A stretch of DNA of 64,000 nt from Robertmurraya korlensis (GTDB taxonomy: Bacteria; Bacillota; Bacilli; Bacillales; Cytobacillaceae), in NCBI RefSeq assembly GCF_023715225.1, contig NZ_JAMBNS010000010.1, forward strand, positions 124,001 through 188,000, written 5' to 3'. A program made the position numbers and the translations under genes. Below, piece after piece: positions 45,256 to 54,579 of the stretch (positions are counted from its first letter, which is position 1; each line of letters begins with the position of its first letter). The notes beneath the pieces were generated by a model. The model searched no databases and was not told the origin of the DNA. It saw nothing but the letters and a program-made list of their open reading frames with translations.

Positions 45256-46029
45256 TTACATCTCGACTTGTAATGATTCCATTATAAATAGAGGTCTGTT
45301 CAGAAACTCCCCTAAAGAATCTTGTCTAACTATGTTATCTTTATTGAGATCCTGATATTCAATGTTATCAAGAAAGTTTTTTATAGGAATTCCAATATGT
45401 TTGATATCCCAATATCCATCTGTACCTTCTTTTATAAAGTCAATTAACTCCTGCTTTGTGCCATTCTCAAACAAACCCAAATGTCTATCACCCTTCCAGT
45501 TAAAACCTAATTGAAACACAATTACTTTTGTTATCGATGCCATATTATTTAACTGTTTAAGGATTGTTAGTTTAGCTTTTTCAATTGCAATCCCTTCATC
45601 TCCATAATCATCACCAATATGGTGTAATACATTTAAAAGCAACACTACATCATATTTATCCCTTAATTGTTCTGTTTCAAATGAGAAATATAGATCATTT
45701 ACCCTAATAAGATTTCCTAGACCGACAACTTCTGCTGCCATTTTTACAAACTCAGCATGATTGCTATTGCCTTCATAATAATCGACACTTTTAGCCCCAT
45801 TATCTAACATTTCAAATGAAAAATATCCAGAGTTACCACCTATGTCCAGCAAAGCTTTTCCCTTAACATCAATTTTTTCTAATATGTATTTCATTCGTTC
45901 ATCTTCATATCTCGTATTAACTTTAAGCTCTTTATTATTTAATATACCCCTAAGTTTTGTAGGTAATATTTGGTAGTTAGAATGTTTACTCGTTACTGAA
46001 TAAAGTTCTATTAATTTATCTCTACTCAT
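45256..46029 (-). CDS. SAM-dependent methyltransferase (class I)
   Basis: 257 residues. Rossmann motif I LLDIGGNSGYFSFEM at about 58-72, acidic residue in VDYYEGN, and VVLLLNVLHHIGD near 130. It probably methylates a sugar or its substituent in the same pathway as its neighbours. The start overlaps the end of the ATP-grasp gene by 8 bases. Confidence 0.82.
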   Translation of the reverse strand: MSRDKLIELYSVTSKHSNYQILPTKLRGILNNKELKVNTRYEDERMKYILEKIDVKGKALLDIGGNSGYFSFEMLDNGAKSVDYYEGNSNHAEFVKMAAEVVGLGNLIRVNDLYFSFETEQLRDKYDVVLLLNVLHHIGDDYGDEGIAIEKAKLTILKQLNNMASITKVIVFQLGFNWKGDRHLGLFENGTKQELIDFIKEGTDGYWDIKHIGIPIKNFLDNIEYQDLNKDNIVRQDSLGEFLNRPLFIMESLQVEM

Positions 46030-47182
46030 GCATTCCGGTCTCCTTCAAAAAAATAGCCATTGTATCTTCTCTCCTATAAACATCATTCTCAATCCAAGCA
46101 TCTAAATCCTGCGCTAAACTGGAAGCTGTATAATTATGGAATGTTAATTGTTGATTTTTCCTTAATGTTTCGTACATTCCTCCATACCAGAAATATGATG
46201 CTTCCCTGTTATTATTTTGGGCAGAATTCCCAGAGGTAATATATCCAAAATCGTCCAGGAGGGCCTCAAAAAAGTTAATCCCAGCATCAACAAATAATTG
46301 AGAAGGCCCCCAAAACCTTGGGTTAGCTTCAATCATATAATGTTCTCCTTGAGACTCTTTTATTTCCAGCATAATAAGTCCGTAATAATTCAATTGAAGT
46401 AAAAGTTCTTCATATTTATTCGATTCACTGCCGTTATGAAAAGAAGAAGTTCTAGCGGCTATCATTGATTTCCCCATAGGTTGTTGAATAAAATTCTCTT
46501 GAGAAAGTTTAACGACTCTGCCATCCCTGTAGAAATAATACAGCAAATAGTAACTTTTCCCATGAATAAACTGTTGGAAATAAAATTCTCCGGATTTATG
46601 TGTGGACTCAAAAAAGTTTAAATCCTTCGAATTATTAATTATAACTGGAGAGAATACTTCATGAGTGTCTGCTGTATAGTATTGCTTTGGCTTAGCAACG
46701 ATTGGGTAGGCAATCTCACCGAAAATATCTAATTCCTTTGGTGTTAGAATACCATGGGTCTTACATAACTCACCAAAACTATATTTATTAGAGATCATTT
46801 CATATAGTTCAATATCCACCAACGGGATAGTACATTTTAAGTGATTAAAGTTTTGTTGATTAGTAAGTAAGAAACGATTTAACGCCTCAGATGTTGGTGC
46901 AATTAAATACTCACTAGAATGCATCTTTTTTTGTACTTCTTTAATAGAGTAATTAATATCCTTAAGGTTTAAAGCTAGTGACTTGCGAGTCGAATATACC
47001 TTCTTATTGTATTTAGTAAGAAAAATTGGATCCTCTTTTGATTTCGCAATAATTCCGTATTCTATCGTATTTTTTTCCAGTGTTCTTATAAAAGAAATAA
47101 CTGCTCTCTGATTATAGCCAGAGAAAATAATAATTCCTTTGCAATTATCTCTTTTTGAAGAAATGTTCTTTTTTATTTGCAC
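46022..47182 (-). CDS. ATP-grasp family ligase
   Basis: 386 residues. The N-terminal domain (about 1-115) resembles the pre-ATP-grasp fold of carboxylate-amine ligases. The ATP-grasp domain includes PIVAKPKQYYTADTH, FYFQQFIHG and the metal-binding end MIEANPRFWGPSQL near 296. Such enzymes join a carboxylate to an amine, amino acid or similar group. None of the closely known flagellin pathways that I recall includes one, so its substrate is open. It is probably co-transcribed with the methyltransferase, aminotransferase and glycosyltransferases around it. Confidence 0.8.
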   Translation of the reverse strand: MQIKKNISSKRDNCKGIIIFSGYNQRAVISFIRTLEKNTIEYGIIAKSKEDPIFLTKYNKKVYSTRKSLALNLKDINYSIKEVQKKMHSSEYLIAPTSEALNRFLLTNQQNFNHLKCTIPLVDIELYEMISNKYSFGELCKTHGILTPKELDIFGEIAYPIVAKPKQYYTADTHEVFSPVIINNSKDLNFFESTHKSGEFYFQQFIHGKSYYLLYYFYRDGRVVKLSQENFIQQPMGKSMIAARTSSFHNGSESNKYEELLLQLNYYGLIMLEIKESQGEHYMIEANPRFWGPSQLFVDAGINFFEALLDDFGYITSGNSAQNNNREASYFWYGGMYETLRKNQQLTFHNYTASSLAQDLDAWIENDVYRREDTMAIFLKETGMHE

Positions 47183-47214
47183 ATTTACCCAACTTTCCTC
47201 AAAGTCAAAAAATT

Positions 47215-48504
47215 CTATTTGATTTGGAAGTAATTGTTTAACTCTGGATATCTTATCGTTACATCTTTTAATAATTTGATTGCTACAGGTTTCTGATCTA
47301 ATTTAATCAATGTTGAAATTCTCCAACCAAAATAGAAGTACAATCTTGTGAGTAACCATTTATTTAATTCAAAGGTTTTATAGCTTTTAAAAACAGCTAA
47401 ATTCCTTAACTTTTCTAACTCATCTACTGTTGTATAGTCATACTCAACAGGCATATTATAGCTAATACTATTTTGATGCTCTCTGTAAACTGCCACTTTA
47501 TCCTTAACAAAAGCAACATCTCCTATTAACATTAGCTTTAACGAAAGAAACAGATCTTTAGACTTTGTTTCTTCTGTCATACAATTTAATGCCAATGCCT
47601 TATCTCTATCAAAGACAGAAGTTAGCACTCCAGTAATGTGTTTAAAATCCCCTGTTTCATAATTAATAAAATATTCCCGTCCGTCTGTTATTTCTGGGAG
47701 TTGGTAATTAGTTTCTCTAAACTCACCAGTAATTTCATTTTTTATATAGCAATTAGCCCATACAAGAGAAACTGACTTGTTTCTTTTAAAAATGTCTATC
47801 ACCATTGAGATATAATCACTTTTAACCAAATAATCATCATGGTTTAGAATCATTACATATTTTGCCTGACAATGATTATATAATGCATCTTGAGAATTGA
47901 TACCAGGGCCCATATTCTCTTCTCTTCTAATATATCTAAGTTTAGAATGTTGCGAGTATGCCTTCATCATTTCGTCTGTTCCGTCTGTCGAATTGTCATC
48001 AGTAACAATTATTTCCAAATTGGAGTAATCTTGACATAGTACACTATCTATCGTTTCTTTTAAATAGTCCTTTTGATTATAAGTTGGAATAATTATGCTC
48101 ACTAGAGGGTTATCATCTAGAAAGCCATTATTTGCAGAGTGAAAAATTCTGTTATAAACATCCAGAGTTTTATATTTAGCACTAATTTCACCCCTGAACT
48201 CCTCATCTCTTGAATAGGAAAAAGCATATCCATCATTTAAAGCTTCATCTATTTTATTCCCGAGTTTTCCAAAACAATAGGCCAAGTTATAGTAATAATC
48301 TGCATTTTCCTTGTCTCTATCCAAAGCTTGTTCAAAACATCCTTTTGCAGCAGAGAACTCTCCAATCTTCGAACAAAGTATTCCCCTCAAATTCCAAAAT
48401 TCAGCAAAATCAATAAGGTCTTCTTCATTTGAAACTATTAGGTTATACGCCTCTTCTATGTTTTCCTCTAATATATAGCCTTCAATTTGTTTAAGAACAT
48501 ACAT
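47215..48504 (-). CDS. Glycosyltransferase family 2 with N-terminal TPR-like region
   Basis: 429 residues, soluble. About 110 residues with TPR-like helices (YYNLAYCFGKLGN) lead into a GT2 domain: VSIIIPTYNQKDYLKETIDS near 134, VTDDNSTDGTDEM near 167 and MILNHDDYLV near 215, which is the DxD-like motif. It should transfer a sugar from a nucleotide donor to a protein or glycan. Third of three GT2 genes downstream of the flagellins. Confidence 0.86.
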   Translation of the reverse strand: MYVLKQIEGYILEENIEEAYNLIVSNEEDLIDFAEFWNLRGILCSKIGEFSAAKGCFEQALDRDKENADYYYNLAYCFGKLGNKIDEALNDGYAFSYSRDEEFRGEISAKYKTLDVYNRIFHSANNGFLDDNPLVSIIIPTYNQKDYLKETIDSVLCQDYSNLEIIVTDDNSTDGTDEMMKAYSQHSKLRYIRREENMGPGINSQDALYNHCQAKYVMILNHDDYLVKSDYISMVIDIFKRNKSVSLVWANCYIKNEITGEFRETNYQLPEITDGREYFINYETGDFKHITGVLTSVFDRDKALALNCMTEETKSKDLFLSLKLMLIGDVAFVKDKVAVYREHQNSISYNMPVEYDYTTVDELEKLRNLAVFKSYKTFELNKWLLTRLYFYFGWRISTLIKLDQKPVAIKLLKDVTIRYPELNNYFQIK

Positions 48505-48548
48505 GCTAGAAATTCCCTCTCTCTACTCTTTGGTGATTATATAAAATA

Positions 48549-49607
48549 CTATTTAAATAACTGAGATAATCTATACGTTGCAGGAGCATATCCATCATGC
48601 TCAGCTATTTGATAATAATACGATGCTTTTTCTGTTTCACCTATAACCTCATAAAAAACTCCCAGATTAAATGCAGCAAGAAAGCTACTGGTACCCTGTA
48701 AGTATTCAATATGATCCCTAGACCCTATTGTTAGACATGTTTGAAAGCATCTTTCAATTTCACGAATATACTGAGGAAGGATTTGTGGATTTTTCAAACA
48801 GAAGTCAAGGTAAAACAATCCTTTAGCAAAATGGAAATCACTTACATTCTGAAGAAGCAAGTCATTTTCTCCAATGATTTTTAGAACCGTATCACCCATG
48901 ACTTCCTTACCACTGTAAAGTAATTCAACAACCAACTCGCCATAATAAGGACTGCTTGAGTTAACAAACTTGTAAGCTTTTAATAGACATACGTAAGATG
49001 CCTTGAAGTCCTTTTTAATACGATACTCTTTCCCGAGTTGATATAAATAATAAGAATCAGAAGGATTATATTCTAACTGTCTAATCAACATTGGAATGTT
49101 TCTATTCCCCTTATTTGTATCAAGGTATCCGATATGTTTAACAACAATTCCAGTATCCTCTTTAGTTAAACTTCCATTTAACTGTTCATGAATAATCCCA
49201 CTATATCGACATTCTCTTGGAAAAAACCGAGTAACGTAATTTTTAGACTGGAGGACTTGGTTTTCTTGTCTAAAGTCACTTATAACTTGTATTGTCCCTA
49301 ATTTCCTTTGTCCAACAATGGTCTCAAGATAATCTCGGTTTCCATGAATAATGAATTCATCTGCATCTAATGTTAAGCAATAATCCCCACTAGTTTTTTC
49401 AATAGCAAAATTTCGGGCTTCTGAGAAATCATCTCTCCATTCTAAATGGTATAAAGAAACTTTCGGATATTCTTGTATTAACTCTACTGTGCGGTCGGTC
49501 GAGCCCGTATCTACAATAACCATTTCATCCACTATGTCTCTAACGCTATCAAGGCAACGAATAATGTTTTTTTCCTCATTCTTCACAATCATCGCTAAGG
49601 ATATCAT
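48549..49607 (-). CDS. Glycosyltransferase family 2 with C-terminal TPR repeats
   Basis: 352 residues. GT2 at the N-terminus: SLAMIVKNEEKNI, VDTGSTDRT and the metal-binding LTLDADEF near 78. TPR-like helices fill the second half. The arrangement recalls SunS-type and other glycosyltransferases that modify polypeptides. It is a paralogue of the first half of the next gene upstream. Confidence 0.87.
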   Translation of the reverse strand: MISLAMIVKNEEKNIIRCLDSVRDIVDEMVIVDTGSTDRTVELIQEYPKVSLYHLEWRDDFSEARNFAIEKTSGDYCLTLDADEFIIHGNRDYLETIVGQRKLGTIQVISDFRQENQVLQSKNYVTRFFPRECRYSGIIHEQLNGSLTKEDTGIVVKHIGYLDTNKGNRNIPMLIRQLEYNPSDSYYLYQLGKEYRIKKDFKASYVCLLKAYKFVNSSSPYYGELVVELLYSGKEVMGDTVLKIIGENDLLLQNVSDFHFAKGLFYLDFCLKNPQILPQYIREIERCFQTCLTIGSRDHIEYLQGTSSFLAAFNLGVFYEVIGETEKASYYYQIAEHDGYAPATYRLSQLFK

Positions 49608-49628
49608 ACCTACAACCCCGTTCTAACA

Positions 49629-51530
49629 TTAGAAATATAAACTTTCATTAAATACTGTTTTTGCTTGGAGCAAAATTCCCCTCAATAAATCTTCATTATC
49701 TGTAGTTTCTATAATTAACTTATAAAACCTAAAATCTTCAGGGTAAATGGACATAGCATATTTACTTACATTAATAGCGTTGTCTATTAAGTTTGTTTCA
49801 ACTAAACTATTTGCAATATTTAAAAAGTCTTCCTTCTCAAGTAAGTTCCAATCAACCTGTTCATATAAGTGTAAAGCCTCTGCTTTATACCCAAAACTAA
49901 ATAATACAGCCCCTGTCTTTGCCTTACACATCTGGCTTAATTTCGAAACATGACCTAGTAGAATATCAATAAGACCAAGTTTTTTGTAGTTGAGAAGAAT
50001 AGTCAAGACACTTACGAATAGTTCTTCATTAATTTCTTCTACCTCCGCACTTTTCATTAAACAATTAAATTCTCCCACCTCTTTATCATTGTGCAAGTAA
50101 TTTTGTATGCCTTCACTATATTTAAAAGGAGGTTTATTTCTAATTAAGTCTAAGTCAACAATATTAATCCAATTTATCCTTCTTAATTCAGCAATTATCT
50201 CAATGTTTAGTAGATGCAAGTTAGTTGTTTCACTTCCAACTTCATCACTAAGAGCAATCATTTTGTATTCACAAGCGGTGTAAAAGTTACCATACTCCTG
50301 TTTATAATTTTCCAATAACATCAGCGCGAGTTCTGCATTACCTACATAAATTGCCCCTTTTGCATATGCTAAAGTGGTACTCTTATTAATTAACTCTTTA
50401 GTTTCTAGAAAATCTTTAATTTCCTGATTATTATGGAATTTTGTAAGTATATATATTATTTTTGTAATACTTTCATCACAGTACTTATTTATATTTAAGA
50501 CACTTACGAAGTGAAAGATAGACTTTTGATAGTTCTCTTCATATAAATAGATAGCTCCAAGCCTTCTGTGAGGAAGCTGATCTTTTAAATCAGGTCTTAA
50601 AACGATGTGGGTCAATGCATCATTATTAATAACTTCTTGAAAAGCCTTCTTTGCATCATCTAATTGACCTCTTAAGTAGAAGATTTCACCTCGTAGAAAA
50701 GGAAACTCCGGTGAAGTTTGATATATAGATTCTGCATCTCTAATAACATTTAAAGCTTCGTTATACCTTTTTAATTGCATCAGACAAATAACTATTTGAA
50801 CTAGTGTTGTTGACACCCAAGATAGTCTAAAATCTCTCTTCTGTTTATACGCCTTCAGATAGCAATCAAGTGCTTTTGAAAACTCTCCTATAGAATAGTA
50901 CTCGTTACCAAAATTAAAATAATCGAATGCATTAGTAACGCCCATCTCCATTTCTTGCTCAAGAAGTTCTTTATTTCGCTTATTTTTGTCCTTTTCTTGT
51001 ACAGTGTGTTTTATGTATCCAGAATGGAAGATGAGTAAATTAGATATACCTATATTTAGCTCCTTACCGTGTAGATGCATAAATTGCTCATGAATCTTGC
51101 GATAGTACTTGATATCACCATTATTTTTATAAATACGATCATGAAAATTCTGAACGAGATTCTCACCAAAACTACCAGTGAAATTTAAAATTTTCGCTGT
51201 ATACGCATCATAGGTTTCTCCATTTGTACGAAGTTGTTCAACAAATAGATTAAAGTTATCTTCATCTACGTATTCATCTGCATCCAATACTAAAATCCAT
51301 TCTCCACTTGCTTTTGATGATGCAAAATTTCTTGCCTCGGAAAAATCATCTACCCATTTAAAATCATAAATATTAGAAGTATAATTACTAACTATCTCCT
51401 TTGTACGGTCTGTTGATCCAGTATCAACTACAATGACTTCATCTACTAGATGCGAGACAGTCGATAAACACCGCTCAATAACTTTTTCTTCATTTTTTAC
51501 TATCATACAAAGCGAAAGAAATTTATCCAC
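49629..51530 (-). CDS. Large glycosyltransferase family 2-TPR protein
   Basis: 633 residues. N-terminal GT2 domain (SLCMIVKNEEKVIERCL, VVDTGSTDRTK, LVLDADEY near 81) with about 400 residues of TPR-like helical repeats after it. It is the first gene of the cluster, directly after the hag1 terminator. GT2-TPR proteins often glycosylate surface proteins in place; flagellin is the obvious candidate from context. Confidence 0.87.
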   Translation of the reverse strand: MDKFLSLCMIVKNEEKVIERCLSTVSHLVDEVIVVDTGSTDRTKEIVSNYTSNIYDFKWVDDFSEARNFASSKASGEWILVLDADEYVDEDNFNLFVEQLRTNGETYDAYTAKILNFTGSFGENLVQNFHDRIYKNNGDIKYYRKIHEQFMHLHGKELNIGISNLLIFHSGYIKHTVQEKDKNKRNKELLEQEMEMGVTNAFDYFNFGNEYYSIGEFSKALDCYLKAYKQKRDFRLSWVSTTLVQIVICLMQLKRYNEALNVIRDAESIYQTSPEFPFLRGEIFYLRGQLDDAKKAFQEVINNDALTHIVLRPDLKDQLPHRRLGAIYLYEENYQKSIFHFVSVLNINKYCDESITKIIYILTKFHNNQEIKDFLETKELINKSTTLAYAKGAIYVGNAELALMLLENYKQEYGNFYTACEYKMIALSDEVGSETTNLHLLNIEIIAELRRINWINIVDLDLIRNKPPFKYSEGIQNYLHNDKEVGEFNCLMKSAEVEEINEELFVSVLTILLNYKKLGLIDILLGHVSKLSQMCKAKTGAVLFSFGYKAEALHLYEQVDWNLLEKEDFLNIANSLVETNLIDNAINVSKYAMSIYPEDFRFYKLIIETTDNEDLLRGILLQAKTVFNESLYF

Positions 51531-51559
51531 ACTTATCCCCCTATTTTTTAACTTTTAAC

Positions 51560-51592
51560 AAAAAATCGTGCTTATTCTAAATAAGCACGATA
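51560..51592 (-). terminator. Terminator of hag copy 1
   Basis: Perfect arms ATCGTGCTTAT (51565-51575) and ATAAGCACGAT (51581-51591) followed by TTTTTTG on the minus strand. Confidence 0.9.
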
Positions 51593-51619
51593 TATTTTTT
51601 CATTTAGTTATATTATTGC

Positions 51620-52435
51620 TTATCGAAGTAATTGTAATACACCTTGAGGTTGTTGATTAGCTTGAGCAAGCATTGCTTGAGCAGCTTGTGAAAGAATTGA
51701 ATTCTTAGTTTGTGACATCATTTCTTTCGCCATATCAACGTCACGTACACGTGATTCAGCAGCAGTCAAGTTTTCTTGAGATGTGCTAAGGTTGTTGATT
51801 GTGTGCTCTAAACGGTTTTGGTATGCACCAAGCTTTGAACGTTCACTTGAAACTGCAGCGATAGCTGTGTCTAGAGCTGCAATAGAAGAACTCGCTGCTG
51901 AGTTGCTTCCTACTGAAATTGTAGTACCACCAATTGATAATCCAGTAGTATTCATGGAACTAATAGAAAGATTTATTGTTTGGTTTGCATTCGCACCGAT
52001 TTGGAATGTACCCGAGAAGTTTCCACCTAAAAGATTTTGTGTGTTGAACTCAGTTGTCGTTGCAATACGGTCGATTTCAGACATTAATTGGTTTAACTCG
52101 TCTTGGATCGCTGTACGGTCAGCAGTTACGTTGGTATCATTTCCGCCTTGTACTGCTAGTTCACGCATACGTTGTAAGATAGCGTGTGTTTCGTTTAACG
52201 CACCTTCAGCTGTTTGAATTAGAGAAATACCATCTTGTGAGTTCTTTCCAGCCATTTCTAATCCACGGATTTGTCCACGCATTTTTTCAGAGATTGCTAG
52301 ACCTGCTGCATCGTCTCCAGCACGGTTGATACGTTGACCTGAAGATAACTTCTCCATTGACTTAGATTGTGCGTTTGTTGCAGAGTTTAACTTGTTGTAT
52401 GTGTTAAGAGCTGCGATATTGTGGTTAATTCTCAT
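51620..52435 (-). CDS. hag: Flagellin, copy 1
   Basis: 271 residues, short flagellin with D0/D1 domains and almost no variable middle. N-terminal MRINHNIAALNTYNKL and C-terminal AQAMLAQANQQPQGVLQLLR are the conserved export and packing ends. It differs from copies 2 and 3 in about six positions, clustered near residues 170-195 (SISSMNTTGLSIGGTTIS). The ATG at 52435 follows AAGGAGG; the longer frame upstream is not used. It has its own SigD promoter, CsrA-type hairpin and terminator. Confidence 0.97.
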   Translation of the reverse strand: MRINHNIAALNTYNKLNSATNAQSKSMEKLSSGQRINRAGDDAAGLAISEKMRGQIRGLEMAGKNSQDGISLIQTAEGALNETHAILQRMRELAVQGGNDTNVTADRTAIQDELNQLMSEIDRIATTTEFNTQNLLGGNFSGTFQIGANANQTINLSISSMNTTGLSIGGTTISVGSNSAASSSIAALDTAIAAVSSERSKLGAYQNRLEHTINNLSTSQENLTAAESRVRDVDMAKEMMSQTKNSILSQAAQAMLAQANQQPQGVLQLLR

Positions 52436-52460
52436 TTTTCCTTCCTCCTTGAATTTTGTA

Positions 52461-52478
52461 GTCCTCTTCCTTGAGAAC
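52461..52478 (-). promoter_or_regulatory. CsrA-type hairpin in hag1 leader
   Basis: GTTCTC and GAGGAC pair (one wobble) around the loop AAGGAA, 26 bases before the start codon. A second GGA is in the Shine-Dalgarno. This is the two-site arrangement through which CsrA represses hag in B. subtilis. Confidence 0.75.
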
Positions 52479-52509
52479 ATTTTTTTGAAATACTTTACCT
52501 TACAATATT

Positions 52510-52536
52510 ATTATCGGAAAACAGACCTGAAATTTA
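52510..52536 (-). promoter_or_regulatory. SigD promoter of hag1
   Basis: TAAA (complement 52533-52536), 15-base spacer, CCGATAAT (complement 52510-52517). Confidence 0.85.
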
Positions 52537-52642
52537 ATAGTTTATGAGAAAAAAATAATATTCTTTACTAATTTATAGAGAATCTATTCTTACAGGGTGA
52601 AAGAGATACTTATTAAACAAGTAACGTACTATAAATATATAT

Positions 52643-52680
52643 AAAAGCCGCGTCAGTACTTGAGACGCGACTTTTTTTAA
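52643..52680 (-). terminator. Terminator of hag copy 2
   Basis: AGCCGCGTC/GACGCGACT arms (one mismatch) flanked by T and A runs, just past the hag2 stop. Confidence 0.85.
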
Positions 52681-52684
52681 AATA

Positions 52685-53500
52685 TTAACGAAGTAATTGT
52701 AAAACACCCTGTGGCTGTTGGTTAGCTTGAGCAAGCATTGCTTGAGCAGCTTGTGAAAGAATTGAATTCTTAGTTTGTGACATCATTTCTTTCGCCATAT
52801 CAACGTCACGTACACGTGATTCAGCAGCAGTCAAGTTTTCTTGAGACGTGCTAAGGTTGTTGATTGTGTGCTCTAAACGGTTTTGGTATGCACCAAGCTT
52901 TGAACGCTCGCTTGAAACTGCTGCGATAGCTGTATCAAGAGCTGCGATTGAAGAGCTTGCTGATGCGTTACTTCCAACAGAGATAGCTGTTCCTCCGATT
53001 GATAATCCAGAAGTATTCATAGAGTTAATTGAAAGATTAATCGTTTGGTTTGCATTCGCACCAATTTGGAATGTACCCGAGAAGTTTCCACCTAAAAGGT
53101 TCTGTGTATTAAACTCAGTTGTAGTTGCAATACGATCGATTTCAGACATTAATTGGTTTAACTCATCTTGGATCGCTGTACGATCAGCAGTTACGTTTGT
53201 GTCGTTTCCACCTTGTACTGCTAGTTCACGCATACGTTGTAGGATAGCGTGAGTTTCGTTTAAAGCACCTTCAGCTGTTTGAATTAGAGAGATTCCGTCT
53301 TGTGAATTCTTTCCGGCCATTTCTAATCCACGGATTTGTCCACGCATTTTTTCAGAGATTGCTAGACCTGCTGCATCGTCTCCAGCACGGTTAATACGTT
53401 GACCTGAAGATAACTTCTCCATTGATTTAGATTGTGCGTTTGTTGCAGAATTTAACTTGTTGTAAGTGTTAAGAGCTGCAATATTGTGATTAATTCTCAT
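52685..53500 (-). CDS. hag: Flagellin, copy 2
   Basis: 271 residues. The protein appears to differ from copy 3 by a single residue (Asn versus Ser in LLGG-FSGTF near 152). The 3' halves of the two genes are almost identical at DNA level, while the 5' halves differ at many silent positions, which points to gene conversion. Shares the SigD promoter and CsrA leader arrangement. Confidence 0.97.
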   Translation of the reverse strand: MRINHNIAALNTYNKLNSATNAQSKSMEKLSSGQRINRAGDDAAGLAISEKMRGQIRGLEMAGKNSQDGISLIQTAEGALNETHAILQRMRELAVQGGNDTNVTADRTAIQDELNQLMSEIDRIATTTEFNTQNLLGGNFSGTFQIGANANQTINLSINSMNTSGLSIGGTAISVGSNASASSSIAALDTAIAAVSSERSKLGAYQNRLEHTINNLSTSQENLTAAESRVRDVDMAKEMMSQTKNSILSQAAQAMLAQANQQPQGVLQLLR

Positions 53501-53524
53501 TGTTTTTTCCTCCTTGAGTTGTCA

Positions 53525-53542
53525 GTCCTCTTCCTTGAGAAC
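53525..53542 (-). promoter_or_regulatory. CsrA-type hairpin in hag2 leader
   Basis: Same 18 bases as in hag1 (GTTCTC-AAGGAA-GAGGAC), 24 bases before the start, with a second GGA in the ribosome site. Confidence 0.75.
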
Positions 53543-53596
53543 AAAAATATTGAAAGAGCATCATTGGTTCTGATTCTCTCTGATTGTTACACTATA

Positions 53597-53623
53597 ATTA
53601 TCGGAAGGTTTTATTGATATTTA
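53597..53623 (-). promoter_or_regulatory. SigD promoter of hag2
   Basis: TAAA (complement 53620-53623), 15-base spacer, CCGATAAT (complement 53597-53604). Confidence 0.85.
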
Positions 53624-53667
53624 ATAGTTTTTTATATATTTTTATATTTTTTTTTTTTATTTTTACA

Positions 53668-53702
53668 ATAAAAAAGCACCTACTATGTAGATGCTTTTTC
53701 GA
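53668..53702 (-). terminator. Terminator of hag copy 3
   Basis: AAAAAGCACCTAC/GTAGATGCTTTTT arms (one mismatch) followed by T residues on the minus strand. Confidence 0.85.
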
Positions 53703-53719
53703 GATAGAAGTATGTGTAA

Positions 53720-54535
53720 TTAACGAAGTAATTGTAACACACCTTGTGGCTGTTGGTTAGCTTGAGCAAGCATTGCTTGAGCAGCTTGTGAAAGAATTGA
53801 ATTCTTAGTTTGTGACATCATTTCTTTCGCCATATCAACGTCACGTACACGTGATTCAGCAGCAGTCAAGTTTTCTTGAGACGTGCTAAGGTTGTTGATT
53901 GTGTGCTCTAAACGGTTTTGGTATGCACCAAGCTTTGAACGCTCGCTTGAAACTGCTGCGATAGCTGTATCAAGAGCTGCGATTGAAGAGCTTGCTGATG
54001 CGTTACTTCCAACAGAGATAGCTGTTCCTCCGATTGATAATCCAGAAGTATTCATAGAGTTGATTGAAAGATTAATCGTTTGGTTTGCGTTAGCACCAAT
54101 CTGGAATGTTCCAGAGAAGCTTCCACCTAATAGGTTTTGTGTATTGAACTCAGTTGTAGTAGCAATACGATCGATTTCAGACATTAATTGGTTTAACTCG
54201 TCTTGGATCGCTGTACGGTCAGCTGTTACGTTTGTATCGTTTCCGCCTTGTACTGCTAGTTCACGCATACGTTGTAGGATTGCATGTGTTTCGTTTAATG
54301 CACCTTCAGCTGTTTGAATTAGAGAGATTCCATCTTGCGAGTTCTTTCCAGCCATTTCTAATCCACGGATTTGTCCACGCATTTTTTCAGAGATTGCTAG
54401 ACCTGCTGCATCGTCTCCAGCACGGTTAATACGTTGACCTGAAGATAACTTCTCCATTGATTTAGATTGTGCATTTGTTGCAGAATTTAACTTGTTGTAT
54501 GTGTTAAGAGCTGCGATATTGTGATTAATTCTCAT
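53720..54535 (-). CDS. hag: Flagellin, copy 3
   Basis: 271 residues, one residue different from copy 2. It is the copy nearest csrA, so it occupies the place of the single hag gene in B. subtilis and may be the ancestral one. Its own SigD promoter, CsrA hairpin and terminator are intact. Confidence 0.97.
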   Translation of the reverse strand: MRINHNIAALNTYNKLNSATNAQSKSMEKLSSGQRINRAGDDAAGLAISEKMRGQIRGLEMAGKNSQDGISLIQTAEGALNETHAILQRMRELAVQGGNDTNVTADRTAIQDELNQLMSEIDRIATTTEFNTQNLLGGSFSGTFQIGANANQTINLSINSMNTSGLSIGGTAISVGSNASASSSIAALDTAIAAVSSERSKLGAYQNRLEHTINNLSTSQENLTAAESRVRDVDMAKEMMSQTKNSILSQAAQAMLAQANQQPQGVLQLLR

Positions 54536-54559
54536 TTTTAATTTCCTCCTTGAATGTTG

Positions 54560-54579
54560 AGTTCACTTCCTTGTGAACT
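54560..54579 (-). promoter_or_regulatory. CsrA-type hairpin in hag3 leader
   Basis: AGTTCAC and GTGAACT pair perfectly around AAGGAA. Against copies 1 and 2 the stem bases differ on both sides (TTCAC/GTGAA versus TTCTC/GAGGA) while the loop is unchanged; this compensatory change supports a conserved RNA structure. Confidence 0.8.

Noticed and set aside
51783-54317. Three plus-strand open frames antisense to the flagellins
   Set aside because: They mirror the conserved hag sequence in another frame and lack ribosome sites; a by-product of low stop density.
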